DNA of 64,000 nucleotides. Origin: UBA7672 sp030824255. Lineage in GTDB: Bacteria; Pseudomonadota; Alphaproteobacteria; Caulobacterales; Hyphomonadaceae. Location: contig OW818686.1 of NCBI GenBank assembly GCA_942493305.1, positions 2,914,001-2,978,000 of the forward strand, in the 5' to 3' direction. Positions 23,454-31,487 of the stretch are shown here, piece after piece. Numbering within the stretch: position 1 is the stretch's first letter; each line of letters starts with the position of its first letter. The position numbers and the translations under genes are program-made. The notes below the pieces were generated by a model. That model ran no database searches. It had not been told where the DNA came from and worked only from the letters and a program-made list of their open reading frames with translations.

Positions 23454-24305
23454 CTAGGCGCTCGACTTGGCCTTTGCGTAGGCCTGTGTGCCGGCGGTGA
23501 CGATGCTGTCGCTGGGGAGGATGGCGTCGGCAGGGTGGGTCTCGCCGTCGGCGAGGCTGGCGTAGAGGGGGGCGAAGTCGGTGTCGACGGTGGCGCGGAA
23601 GAGGTCGTCGTAGGAGCGGATGACGAAGTAGGTCTGCTGGAAATCATCGATGCGGTAGTTGGTGCGCATGACCCGTTCCAGGTCGAAGCGGATGCGGTTC
23701 GGCGAGGCGTCTTCGATGGCGAAGATCGATTCGTCCTTTGAGGACGAGATGCCGGCGCCATAGATGCGGACGCCTTGCGGCGTTTCGATCAGGCCGAACT
23801 CGACGGTGTACCAGTAGAGCGCGGCGAGGTTCTTGAGGCGGCCAAACTTCATCGCGCGCAGGCCGCCCTTGCCATAGGCCTCCATGTAGTTGGCGAATAC
23901 CGGATCGGTGAGGAGGGGCACGTGGCCGAAGACATCGTGGAAGATGTCCGGCTCCTGCAGGTAATCCAGTTGCTGGCGCGTGCGGATGAACTGGCCGGCG
24001 GGGAAGCGGCGGTTGGCGAGGTGGTTGAAGAAGACTTCGTCGGGCACGAGGCCTGGGACGGCGACGACTTCGAAGCCGGTGCGGGCGCGCAGCTCGATAT
24101 TGATCTGCTCGAAATTCGGTATGCCGCCGCGATTGAGGTTCAACGTCTCGAGCCCGCGCAGCATGGCGGGGTCGGCGCGATCCTTGAGGATGCCAACCTG
24201 GCGGCGATAGAGGAAATCCCAGATGGCATGATCGTCAGCCGTATAGGCCGACCAGTTCTGGTCGATGACGTAATCGTCGTCCCGGACAGTGATGTGGCTA
24301 CTCAT
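23454..24305 (-). CDS. phhA: Phenylalanine 4-monooxygenase
   Basis: 283 residues, the usual bacterial length. Hydroxylates phenylalanine to tyrosine with tetrahydropterin, oxygen and iron. The non-haem iron ligands are visible as His123 and His128 in DIFHDVFGHVPLL and Glu169 in YWYTVEFGL, all in the expected spacing. GIPNFEQIN and the pterin-binding FLNHLA-like region (VFFNHLANRRFP) also match. Monocistronic on the minus strand; no pterin carbinolamine dehydratase gene lies next to it. Confidence 0.95.
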   Translation of the reverse strand: MSSHITVRDDDYVIDQNWSAYTADDHAIWDFLYRRQVGILKDRADPAMLRGLETLNLNRGGIPNFEQINIELRARTGFEVVAVPGLVPDEVFFNHLANRRFPAGQFIRTRQQLDYLQEPDIFHDVFGHVPLLTDPVFANYMEAYGKGGLRAMKFGRLKNLAALYWYTVEFGLIETPQGVRIYGAGISSSKDESIFAIEDASPNRIRFDLERVMRTNYRIDDFQQTYFVIRSYDDLFRATVDTDFAPLYASLADGETHPADAILPSDSIVTAGTQAYAKAKSSA

Positions 24306-24356
24306 GCCCTGAATGTAGGGCGCGGAGGGGGATTCGTCACGCTGTGGCGCAGCGGA

Positions 24357-25616
24357 TTAGAATTGTCGTTCTTTCAGCTGGGCGAGCGCTTCGCCTTCCA
24401 GTTGGCCCTGCGAATTGAGGCGGAGGATCCAGGGGGCCCACTCTTCAACGCCCGGTTGAGAGCCTGTGTATCCGGCGGCGACAATGGAGCCGTCCGGAAG
24501 CACTGCGACACCTTTGAATTCATCGCGCCTGCTGCCGCCGAAGATGCGCCGCCAAAGTTGATTGCCGTCGGCGTCGTAGCGGATGAGCAGGGCGTCCCAG
24601 TTGTGGCGTTCGACGCGATCGCTTGTCAGCTGATAACCGGCTGCGATGACGCCGCCGTCGGCGGTGGGGGCAACGGCGTAGACGCCGTCGCCGAGCGGCG
24701 TGTGTCGCTGGGCGCGCCAGAGTTCGGCGCCATCACCGCTGACTTTGACTACGCGGGCGTCGGATGTGTCGTAATTCGCGGTGCTGCTTCCGACGAATGT
24801 GCTCTTCGCGGAGGGGCGCGGGAGCGAGGAGCACGGCGCGGATGTATCCGCGCCGTCGGCCAAGGAGATCACCAGGCAGGCCGATACCGGAGGGGCGGGG
24901 CCATATCCCGTCCTGTTGATGACCTCGATCATCTGTTCATTCTGGTGGCCAAGCGAGCTGTAGGTGCGTGTGTAAGCGACCTCGTCCATCTGGCCCCACG
25001 GGAGCGGGGGAGCGTCGGGATCACGCGGCGGCAGGGGCGTGGCGCGCCATTCGATGGCACCCTCGCGATCAAGCCTCACGACCAGCGGCCATTCGCCGGG
25101 CTCTTCCCCGCGATTCTCCTCGCCGGCAATCAAGGCGCCGCCGTCGCTGGTTGCGCGGATTTCCAATGCAATTGTGTTGCGCCAGGTGTCGCGAAGGGTC
25201 TTCTCCCAGACAAGCTCGCCGTCGGCGCTGAATTTTGCGGCAAACGCAAACCATGTCCTAATCTCCTGAATGTCGCGCCATCCGGATATCAGGACAGAGC
25301 CATCCGGACCGAGATCGAGCGCAAGCGCTTCATCGCGGACAGGGCCGCCGAGTGTTTTCGACCAGAGTTCGTGACCGTCCGAGGAAAAGCGCGCGACCCA
25401 CGCGTCGTTCTGTGCGCGTCCCGAACCGGAGCCCGGCTTCGGAATATGGCCCGCGACGAGGATGTCGCCATTGGGCGCGATATGCACTTTCTTCACTTCG
25501 CCGCGCACGCCATTCATCGCCACGACGTGCTGCCACGTGACGTCTGGCGTTTGTGCGAGGGCGGGCGTGGCGGAGATCAGGAGCGCGGCTAGGAGCGCGC
25601 GGCCAAGTGTTCGCAT
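24357..25616 (-). CDS. Exported beta-propeller repeat protein, function unknown
   Basis: 419 residues from the ATG at 25616, chosen because it starts a clear Sec signal peptide (RTLGRALLAALLISATPALAQ) and has a GGGGAAG ribosome site. The mature part is a series of repeats such as LWSKTLGGPVRDEALALDLG, PDGSVLISG, GGALIAG, DGGVIAAGY and LWRRIFGGSRRDEF. These resemble the delta-60/SBBP-type beta-propeller repeats of secreted proteins. Probably periplasmic or surface-associated. No catalytic residues identified. Confidence 0.7.
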   Translation of the reverse strand: MRTLGRALLAALLISATPALAQTPDVTWQHVVAMNGVRGEVKKVHIAPNGDILVAGHIPKPGSGSGRAQNDAWVARFSSDGHELWSKTLGGPVRDEALALDLGPDGSVLISGWRDIQEIRTWFAFAAKFSADGELVWEKTLRDTWRNTIALEIRATSDGGALIAGEENRGEEPGEWPLVVRLDREGAIEWRATPLPPRDPDAPPLPWGQMDEVAYTRTYSSLGHQNEQMIEVINRTGYGPAPPVSACLVISLADGADTSAPCSSLPRPSAKSTFVGSSTANYDTSDARVVKVSGDGAELWRAQRHTPLGDGVYAVAPTADGGVIAAGYQLTSDRVERHNWDALLIRYDADGNQLWRRIFGGSRRDEFKGVAVLPDGSIVAAGYTGSQPGVEEWAPWILRLNSQGQLEGEALAQLKERQF

Positions 25617-25689
25617 CGGTCTTCCCCAACAAGACATGCGCCGAGGCTAAGGCCCGGCGTCCTGCATGTCGATCTGTCGGGCGCCGCGA

Positions 25690-26022
25690 TCAGTGCGCGT
25701 GGGTGGTGCGCTTCTTGTAGAGGCCGTGGTCGTCGATCTCGAACATTTCCGGGATCTGCGGATGGTTCACGGGCTCGGGCGCGTCATCGGGCAGGAGGTT
25801 CTGCTCGGAGACGTAGGCCACGTAGTAGCTCGTTTCGTTCTCGGCGAGCAGGTGGTAGAAAGGCTGGTTCTTCACCGGCCGGATTTCCTCGGGGATCGAC
25901 GTCCACCAATCCTCGGAATTCGCGAATTCGGGATCGACGTCGAAGATGATTCCCCTGAACGGGAACAGCCGGTGACGGACCTGCTGTCCGATACCGAATT
26001 TTGCAGCCTTGTTGACGTCCAT
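25690..26022 (-). CDS. hspQ: Heat-shock protein HspQ
   Basis: 111 residues from the ATG at 26022. Matches the HspQ (YccV-like hemimethylated-DNA-binding fold) family: KFGIGQQVRHRLFPFRGIIFDVDPEF, then NQPFYHLLAENE..YYVAYVSEQNLL near the middle. HspQ homologues bind hemimethylated DNA and modulate Lon protease or DnaA turnover. An acidic tail and HAH end follow. Divergent from the exopolyphosphatase gene across 220 bases that must hold both promoters. Confidence 0.9.
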   Translation of the reverse strand: MDVNKAAKFGIGQQVRHRLFPFRGIIFDVDPEFANSEDWWTSIPEEIRPVKNQPFYHLLAENETSYYVAYVSEQNLLPDDAPEPVNHPQIPEMFEIDDHGLYKKRTTHAH

Positions 26023-26242
26023 GGCCCGCAGCGCCCCTAGCCTTGCTTGCCCCGATTTACCCAGCCGGCATGGCTTTGCCCGTTGTCCCGAGAAACTCGG
26101 TACGGATCCCGCCAGCGCCTTGGAAGTCATTAGACGCAGTAATGAAAGGGCTGCAACAGGCCATGACAGTAAACGAATTATGGAGCGTGCCATCGCCTGC
26201 GGATCGAGCTATGGCTGTCGCAAGAAGATCACGGAACAGTCC

Positions 26243-27349
26243 ATGGCGAAGCCCATGCGTTCCCGTCGCGGAAAGTCGGCGGGACGGTCTGGCGGCGCTT
26301 CAAGAACCTACGCGGCGCTGGACCTCGGAACGAATAATTGCAGGCTCCTGATCGCCGAACGCTCGGCATCGGGCGGGCTGCGCGTTGTCGATTCTTTTTC
26401 GCAGATCGTGTCGCTGGGAGAGGGTCTCGCAGCGACAGGACGGCTTTCTGACGCAGCCATGGGACGGGCCATGGATGCGCTGCGGCGCTGCCACGACAAG
26501 GTAAAGAAGCACCGCCCCGTGCAGGCGAAGTTCATCGCGACGCAGGCCTGCCGCGCCGCAAGCAATGGCCGGGATTTCGTCAGCGAAGTGCGCAAGAGCG
26601 TCGGCCTGCGAATGGAGACGATCTCGCCCAAGGAAGAGGCGAAGTTCGCGCTCCTGGGGTCGCTCGACCTTGTGGACCCGGCCTTCGACTTCGCGCTGGT
26701 GATAGATATTGGCGGGGGGTCGACGGAGCTGTCGTGGATCGACGCGAAGTCCGCTGCGACGCGGGGCGTGAAGGGATGTGCGGCCCGGCCGCCGATTCTC
26801 GGCTGGGCATCGTTCCCGGTGGGCGTGGTGACGCTGCACGAGACATTTACGGGCGAGGACACGTATGCCCGCATGGTCGCGCATGTGACATCGCTGATGC
26901 AGGCGAACGATGCGGCGACAAGGTTTGGCCCTCTGTTCAGGGCCGGGCGCGGGCAGGTGATCGGGAATTCGGGCACGGTGACGAGCCTTGTCGGCGTGCA
27001 TATCGGTCTGGACCGCTATGTGCGGTCGGCCGTGGATGGCGTGCGGGTCGATCGCGAGGCGCTGCTGGGAACGATCCGGCGGCTGGCGGCGGCGACGCCA
27101 GAAGAACGTGCGAAAGAGCCATGCCTCACAGGCGGACGATCCGACCTGATGCTGCCGGGCATGGCGATCCTGGAATCGGTGTGGAGCATCTGGCCGTCGG
27201 CCATTCTGCGGGTGGGGGATCGGGGACTACGCGAGGGCATGTTGCTGTCGATGATGCACGGGCCGGATACGGGCGCGCGCAAGCCGGGCAATCGCCGCAA
27301 CAACACACAGCGCAAGCCAAAGGCTGAAGCGCCGGAGGCGGCAGAATGA
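26243..27349 (+). CDS. ppx: Ppx/GppA phosphatase family protein
   Basis: 368 residues from the ATG at 26243; the frame is open further upstream but the conserved domain begins soon after this start. Actin-like ATPase-fold motifs: ALDLGTNNCRLLIAE near the N-terminus, VIDIGGGSTELSW, and GNSGTVTSL. Members hydrolyse inorganic polyphosphate or the pentaphosphate pppGpp, linking to stringent control. Basic N- and C-terminal tails (RSRRGKSAGR; NRRNNTQRKPK) are present. The stop overlaps the rlmE start, an arrangement common in alphaproteobacteria. Confidence 0.9.
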   Translation: MAKPMRSRRGKSAGRSGGASRTYAALDLGTNNCRLLIAERSASGGLRVVDSFSQIVSLGEGLAATGRLSDAAMGRAMDALRRCHDKVKKHRPVQAKFIATQACRAASNGRDFVSEVRKSVGLRMETISPKEEAKFALLGSLDLVDPAFDFALVIDIGGGSTELSWIDAKSAATRGVKGCAARPPILGWASFPVGVVTLHETFTGEDTYARMVAHVTSLMQANDAATRFGPLFRAGRGQVIGNSGTVTSLVGVHIGLDRYVRSAVDGVRVDREALLGTIRRLAAATPEERAKEPCLTGGRSDLMLPGMAILESVWSIWPSAILRVGDRGLREGMLLSMMHGPDTGARKPGNRRNNTQRKPKAEAPEAAE

Positions 27350-28068
27350 CCGTGGAAGAAGACAGCAGGGGCCGCCGCAAGTGGAAGCCCCCGGCCCAGA
27401 AGCCGGAGCAGAATGCGAGCAGCCGGTCGACGGTGAAGAAGGAGAAGGTGCGCAAGAAAACGCTCTCCAAGTCTTCGCGCGAGTGGGTGGATCGCCAGTT
27501 GCGCGACCCCTATGTGCGCCGGGCGCAGGAGGCGGGCTATCGCGCGCGGGCGGCCTACAAGCTCAAGGAAATCGACGAGAAGTTCCATATCCTGAAGCGC
27601 GGGGCGCGAGTCGTGGACCTGGGCAGCGCGCCGGGCGGGTGGCTGCAGGTGGTGGCGGAGGCGGGGGCGGCGAAGATCGTCGGGATCGATCTGCTGCCGA
27701 TCGATTCGATGGCGGATGTCATCATCTTCGAGGCGGACATCAACGAGCCGGGCATGACCGACAAGCTGATGGCGGCGCTGGGCGACAGGCCAACGCTGGT
27801 GCTGTCCGACATGGCGGCCAACACGGTGGGCCACAAGCAGACGGATCACGTCCGCACGGTGGGGCTGGCGGAGGTTGCGGCGCAGTTCGCGATCGACAAC
27901 CTGGTGAAGAATGGAACCTTCGTGGCCAAGGTGTTCCAGGGCGGGGCGCAGGGGACGCTGCTGGAGCTGCTGAAGACCAATTTCGACGATGTACGCCACT
28001 GGAAACCGCCTTCCAGCAGGCCGGAAAGCCCCGAGACGTTCGTGATTGCGCGGGGCTTTCGCGGGTAA
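27346..28068 (+). CDS. rlmE: 23S rRNA (uridine(2552)-2'-O)-methyltransferase
   Basis: 240 residues. RrmJ/FtsJ family: catalytic lysine region YRARAAYKLKEIDEKF, SAM motif VVDLGSAPGGWLQVV, Asp in LSDMAANTVG, and Lys/Glu in GTFVAKVFQGG and PESPETFVIARGF complete the K-D-K-E tetrad. An extra basic N-terminus of about 35 residues is present. It methylates U2552 in the A-loop of 50S subunits and is heat-induced in E. coli. Translationally coupled to ppx (ATGA). Confidence 0.95.
   Translation: MTVEEDSRGRRKWKPPAQKPEQNASSRSTVKKEKVRKKTLSKSSREWVDRQLRDPYVRRAQEAGYRARAAYKLKEIDEKFHILKRGARVVDLGSAPGGWLQVVAEAGAAKIVGIDLLPIDSMADVIIFEADINEPGMTDKLMAALGDRPTLVLSDMAANTVGHKQTDHVRTVGLAEVAAQFAIDNLVKNGTFVAKVFQGGAQGTLLELLKTNFDDVRHWKPPSSRPESPETFVIARGFRG
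28025..28059 (+). terminator. Possible terminator hairpin inside the last codons of rlmE
   Basis: AAAGCCCCG (28025-28033) pairs perfectly with CGGGGCTTT (28051-28059) just before the rlmE stop. A stem ending in TTT at a gene end is terminator-like, but the 17-base loop and coding location make it uncertain. Confidence 0.35.
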
Positions 28069-28160
28069 TCCTCGCTGAATTCTTACAGCATTGCAGGTTG
28101 GCGCTTGGGGAAGCGCAACCTAGGGTGCGGCCTTGCCCGCAGCGGGCCAGGATGAATGCG

Positions 28161-28496
28161 ATGATGATGCGGGCGGTGTTCTCTCTGGCGGCTGTGGCGC
28201 TGCTTGCGGCCTGTGGCGAGACAAAGCCGCCCCCGAGCGCCGAGCATGTCGCCTTCACCGAAGCCTGTACGGCGGGCGGGGGCGATCCGGCTATGTGCGA
28301 ATGCCGGGCGGGCAAGATCGATGCGCTTGTAGCGGCGGCGGATGTGTCGCCTGAAGTGCAGCAGGCTTTCCTGCTGCAAGAGCAGGGCAAGGAAGAAGAG
28401 GCCGACGCAATCATGCAGGGCCTGCCGCCGAACGTGTTGTTCGAGCAGCCGAGCCGTATTGCCGAAGCCCAGCTGGAATGCCACCAGCCAAGTTGA
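28161..28496 (+). CDS. Small lipoprotein, first of a paralogous pair
   Basis: 111 residues from the ATG at 28161 (AGGA lies 8 bases upstream; ATG 28152 is possible). Lipoprotein signal FSLAAVALLAAC, lipobox LAAC. The mature domain includes CTAGGGDPAMCECRAGKIDALV, then helical text with LLQEQGKEEEADAIM and a final Cys. The next gene encodes a protein of the same length and layout (Cys...CxCxA...acidic helix...Cys), so the two look like a tandem duplication. Function unknown; probably periplasmic-facing and disulfide-containing. Confidence 0.75.
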   Translation: MMMRAVFSLAAVALLAACGETKPPPSAEHVAFTEACTAGGGDPAMCECRAGKIDALVAAADVSPEVQQAFLLQEQGKEEEADAIMQGLPPNVLFEQPSRIAEAQLECHQPS

Positions 28497-28546
28497 GCGC
28501 GGCGCGGCGCATCTATAGAAGCGCGCCTGGACACTCATACAGGTAG

Positions 28547-28882
28547 ATGGTCGCCATGAGGCGCCTTGCAGGATCTCTGTTCGCTCTGACGGTTCTGGCT
28601 GGGTGCAGTCAGAATGAGGAGGGCAAGAAGGCCATCGCCGACCAGTGCCTCAGCAATGGCGAGGCACCGGAGGTCTGCGAGTGCCTGGCGCGGACGTCAG
28701 CTGAAAAGCTCGATCCGGCCCTTTTGGAGATCGTGGTGCTCGGCTCCAGGGGCGAGGACCTCCTGGTATCTCAGCGCATGGAAGAGCTGACGCCGGACCT
28801 TCAGGCCCGGTTCTCGCTGACCATTCCACAGATCCTGCGGGAGTGCGGGACGCAGGGCTATCTGGCTGGCGGCGGAAGCTGA
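28547..28882 (+). CDS. Small lipoprotein, second of a paralogous pair
   Basis: 111 residues with lipoprotein signal RRLAGSLFALTVLAGC (lipobox LAGC). The mature part has DQCLSNGEAPEVCECLARTSAEKL and a late LRECG, giving the same Cys-x(n)-CxC...C pattern as the upstream lipoprotein. A second ATG three codons in (28556) is an alternative start. The last 25 bases overlap the end of the convergent trmL gene. Unrecognised family. Confidence 0.72.
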   Translation: MVAMRRLAGSLFALTVLAGCSQNEEGKKAIADQCLSNGEAPEVCECLARTSAEKLDPALLEIVVLGSRGEDLLVSQRMEELTPDLQARFSLTIPQILRECGTQGYLAGGGS

Positions 28883-29343
28883 CCGGTCTGGCCGAGCGCC
28901 TCCCAGAGAGCGATTCCCGCCGACATCGCCACATTGAGGGAGCGGGCGCCGGGGACGAGCGGGATGGCGACGCGCGAATCCGCTGCGGCATGTACGTCAT
29001 CGGGAACGCCGGCTGATTCTCTTCCGAACAGGAGAATGTCGTTCGGCAAGAATGCGTGTTCGTCCAATCGTGTGGACCCGCGCGTCGTGAACAGGACCAG
29101 TCGCGAACCACTCGCAATCTGTCCGTCGCGGAAGGCGGACCATCCGGAATGGCGGGAAACAAAGACGTTTTCAGCGTAGTCCATGGCTGTACGCCGCAGC
29201 GCGCGGTCCGTTAGGGGGAAGCCGCACGGCTCGATGATGTCGACTGCGACGCCAAGGCACGCCGCTAACCGGAGATTCGCCCCAAGATTCTGAGGGATGT
29301 CTGGTTGAAAGAGTGCGAGTCGCAATTTAGACGGGTCCGTCAC
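28858..29343 (-). CDS. trmL: tRNA (cytidine(34)-2'-O)-methyltransferase
   Basis: 161 residues starting from GTG 29343, which gives the compact length typical of TrmL; the frame is open upstream but would enter the petA leader. SPOUT fold motifs: LALFQPDIPQNLGANLRLAACLG at the N-terminus, LLFGRESAGVP, and the trefoil-knot AdoMet site IPLVPGARSLNVAMSAGIALWE. It methylates the wobble base of tRNA-Leu isoacceptors. Its 3' end overlaps the second lipoprotein gene by 25 bases; its 5' end is divergent from the pet operon with a 94-base gap. Confidence 0.92.
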   Translation of the reverse strand: MTDPSKLRLALFQPDIPQNLGANLRLAACLGVAVDIIEPCGFPLTDRALRRTAMDYAENVFVSRHSGWSAFRDGQIASGSRLVLFTTRGSTRLDEHAFLPNDILLFGRESAGVPDDVHAAADSRVAIPLVPGARSLNVAMSAGIALWEALGQTGQLPPPAR

Positions 29344-29437
29344 GTATGGGGCTTTCTTGCGACACCACGCCACGTGGGGGGGAACCCGCGCGACGGTAAT
29401 AAGGCGTCCAAAGCACCGGATAGCATGGGAGACTCGT

Positions 29438-30019
29438 GTGTCGGAACACGGATCCAAGGCCGCAACGGCAGACACTGCCCATGCAGGCGAAACACGCCGC
29501 GATTTCATTCATATCGCCGCCGCGACTGTCGCGGCCGGTGGTGTGCTGACGGTCGCATGGCCGTTCGTGCAGCAACTCGGCCCGGCGGCCGACACCAAGG
29601 CTGCCTCGAGCGCCGAGGTCGACCTCTCGAAGATCCCCGAAGGAAGCGAGATTCGCGTGGGCATCGGCGGCCTGCCGTTCTTCGTGCGTCACCGCACGGC
29701 GGCCGAGATCGCTCGCGCCAAGGCGGACGACAAGGCTCCGATGCGTGATCCTGCAACGGACGACAGCCGGCTCATCCAGATGCAGGACGGTGCGCTGAAC
29801 CCGAAAATCCTCGTCACCTCCGGCGCCTGCACCCACCTGGGTTGCGTGCCGGTCGGTCCGGCGCAGGGCGCGGTCGGCGAGTTCGGCGGCTGGTACTGCC
29901 CGTGCCACGGCTCGCACTACGACACCTCGGGACGCATCCGTAAGGGCCCGGCTCCGAAGAACCTGCCGATCCCGACATACGAATACGTGTCGGCCTCGAT
30001 GATCAAGATTTCGCTGTAG
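29438..30019 (+). CDS. petA: Ubiquinol-cytochrome c reductase, Rieske iron-sulfur subunit
   Basis: 193 residues from the GTG at 29438, preceded by GGGAGA at a suitable distance. A Tat-like signal-anchor with twin arginines (ETRRDF, 20-21) and a hydrophobic segment about 25-44. Cluster-binding boxes CTHLGC (131-136) and CPCHGSHYD (154-162) give two Cys and two His ligands plus the disulfide pair. Carries electrons from ubiquinol at the Qo site to cytochrome c1. First gene of petABC; petB begins 15 bases after its stop. Confidence 0.96.
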   Translation: MSEHGSKAATADTAHAGETRRDFIHIAAATVAAGGVLTVAWPFVQQLGPAADTKAASSAEVDLSKIPEGSEIRVGIGGLPFFVRHRTAAEIARAKADDKAPMRDPATDDSRLIQMQDGALNPKILVTSGACTHLGCVPVGPAQGAVGEFGGWYCPCHGSHYDTSGRIRKGPAPKNLPIPTYEYVSASMIKISL

Positions 30020-30034
30020 TAGGGGCAGGGGCAC

Positions 30035-31477
30035 ATGAGCGGACCGTCGACCTACGAACCGAAGACCGGCCTCACCAAGTGGCTGGACCAGCGTCTTCCC
30101 ATCGTCCGCTTCGGCGCGGACCTGATGGATTTCCCGACCCCGAAGAACCTCAACTACTGGTGGACCTTCGGCGGCATCCTGGCCGTCTGCCTCGTCGTGC
30201 AGATCGTCACGGGCATCGTTCTGGCCATGCACTACGTTGCTTCGACAGGTGATGCGTTCGCCTCGGTCGAGCGCATCATGCGCGATGTGGACTATGGCTG
30301 GCTGATCCGGAACATCCACGCCAACGGCGCCTCGATGTTCTTCCTCGCCGTGTACATCCACATGTTCCGCGGCCTTTACTACGGCTCATACAAATCCCCG
30401 CGCGAAGTGATCTGGATCCTCGGCGTGGTCATCTACCTGCTGATGATGGCGACGGCGTTCATGGGCTATGTGCTGCCCTGGGGCCAGATGTCGTTCCACG
30501 GCTCGGCCGTCATCACCAACCTGATCGGCGCGATCCCGCTGGTCGGCGACGCGGTGAAGACCTACCTGATGGGCGGCCCCGCGATCGGCGACCCGACGCT
30601 CAACCGCTTCTTCTCGCTGCACTATCTGCTGCCATTCGTCATCGCCGGCATCGTCGTCCTGCACGTCTGGGCGCTGCACGTGCCGGGCAACAACAACCCG
30701 ACCGGCGTCTCCGTGAAGGACGTCAAGAAGGACACTCTTCCGTTCCATCCGTACTACACGGTGAAGGACGGCTTCGCGATCATCGTGTTCCTCATGCTGT
30801 TCGCCTTCTTCGTCTTCTACGCTCCGAACGCGCTCGGCCACGCCGACAACTCGATCGAAGCCAACCCGCTGGTGACGCCATCGCACATCGTTCCGGAATG
30901 GTACCTGCTGCCGTTCTACGCGATCCTGCGCGCCATCACGTTCGACATCGGCCCGATCGAGGCCAAGCTGCTCGGCGTGATCGCGATGTTCGGTTCGATC
31001 CTGATCCTGTTCGTCGTGCCGTGGCTGGACACCTCCAAGGTCCGCTCGATGCGCTACCGCCCGCTGGCTCAGCAGGCGTTCGTGATCTTCGTTGTTGCTG
31101 CGATCGGCCTCGGCTTCTGCGGCGCCAACGACCCGGACAAGTTCGTTTTCAAGTTCGGCGCGGACAAGCTGGTCGTGAACTATGTCGACACCAATGGCGT
31201 GTCGCAGGCTTCGGCGAAGTACGAGACGTTCGAGGAAGCACAGACCTTCTCGCGCAGCCTGCCGGCTTCGTCGGGCGCGTCGGTCGCGATCTCGGAAGAA
31301 GGCTTCAAGTGGCTGTGGCTCTCGCAACTGCTGGGCGCTTACTATTTCCTTTACTTCCTGGTCGTGCTGCCGGTTCTCGGCATCGTTGAAAAACCGAAGG
31401 CGCGTCCGCCTTCGATCGCGGAAAGCGTCCGCAAAAAGCATGCGCCGGCAACGGCCGCTGCTGTGGCAGCGGAATAG
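30035..31477 (+). CDS. petB: Cytochrome b subunit of the bc1 complex, with an enlarged C-terminal loop
   Basis: 480 residues, longer than the usual 400-430. Eight hydrophobic segments, haem-ligand histidines in AMHYVAST, IRNIHANGASMFF.AVYIHMFRG and FSLHYLLPF...LHVWALH, and the Qo-site PEWYLLPFYAILR are intact. Between the seventh and eighth membrane segments (about residues 372-422) there is a soluble insertion (DKLVVNYVDTNGVSQ, KYETFEEAQTF) that is absent or short in typical homologues. The last helix ends in a Lys/Ala-rich tail. Co-transcribed with petA and petC; petC follows after 10 bases. Confidence 0.95.
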   Translation: MSGPSTYEPKTGLTKWLDQRLPIVRFGADLMDFPTPKNLNYWWTFGGILAVCLVVQIVTGIVLAMHYVASTGDAFASVERIMRDVDYGWLIRNIHANGASMFFLAVYIHMFRGLYYGSYKSPREVIWILGVVIYLLMMATAFMGYVLPWGQMSFHGSAVITNLIGAIPLVGDAVKTYLMGGPAIGDPTLNRFFSLHYLLPFVIAGIVVLHVWALHVPGNNNPTGVSVKDVKKDTLPFHPYYTVKDGFAIIVFLMLFAFFVFYAPNALGHADNSIEANPLVTPSHIVPEWYLLPFYAILRAITFDIGPIEAKLLGVIAMFGSILILFVVPWLDTSKVRSMRYRPLAQQAFVIFVVAAIGLGFCGANDPDKFVFKFGADKLVVNYVDTNGVSQASAKYETFEEAQTFSRSLPASSGASVAISEEGFKWLWLSQLLGAYYFLYFLVVLPVLGIVEKPKARPPSIAESVRKKHAPATAAAVAAE

Positions 31478-31487
31478 GGAGAGACAG

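Noticed and set aside
26009..26242. Longer start for the ppx frame
   Set aside because: The extra 78 residues have no conserved features and begin inside the divergent hspQ gene's 5' end; the ATG at 26243 fits the family better.
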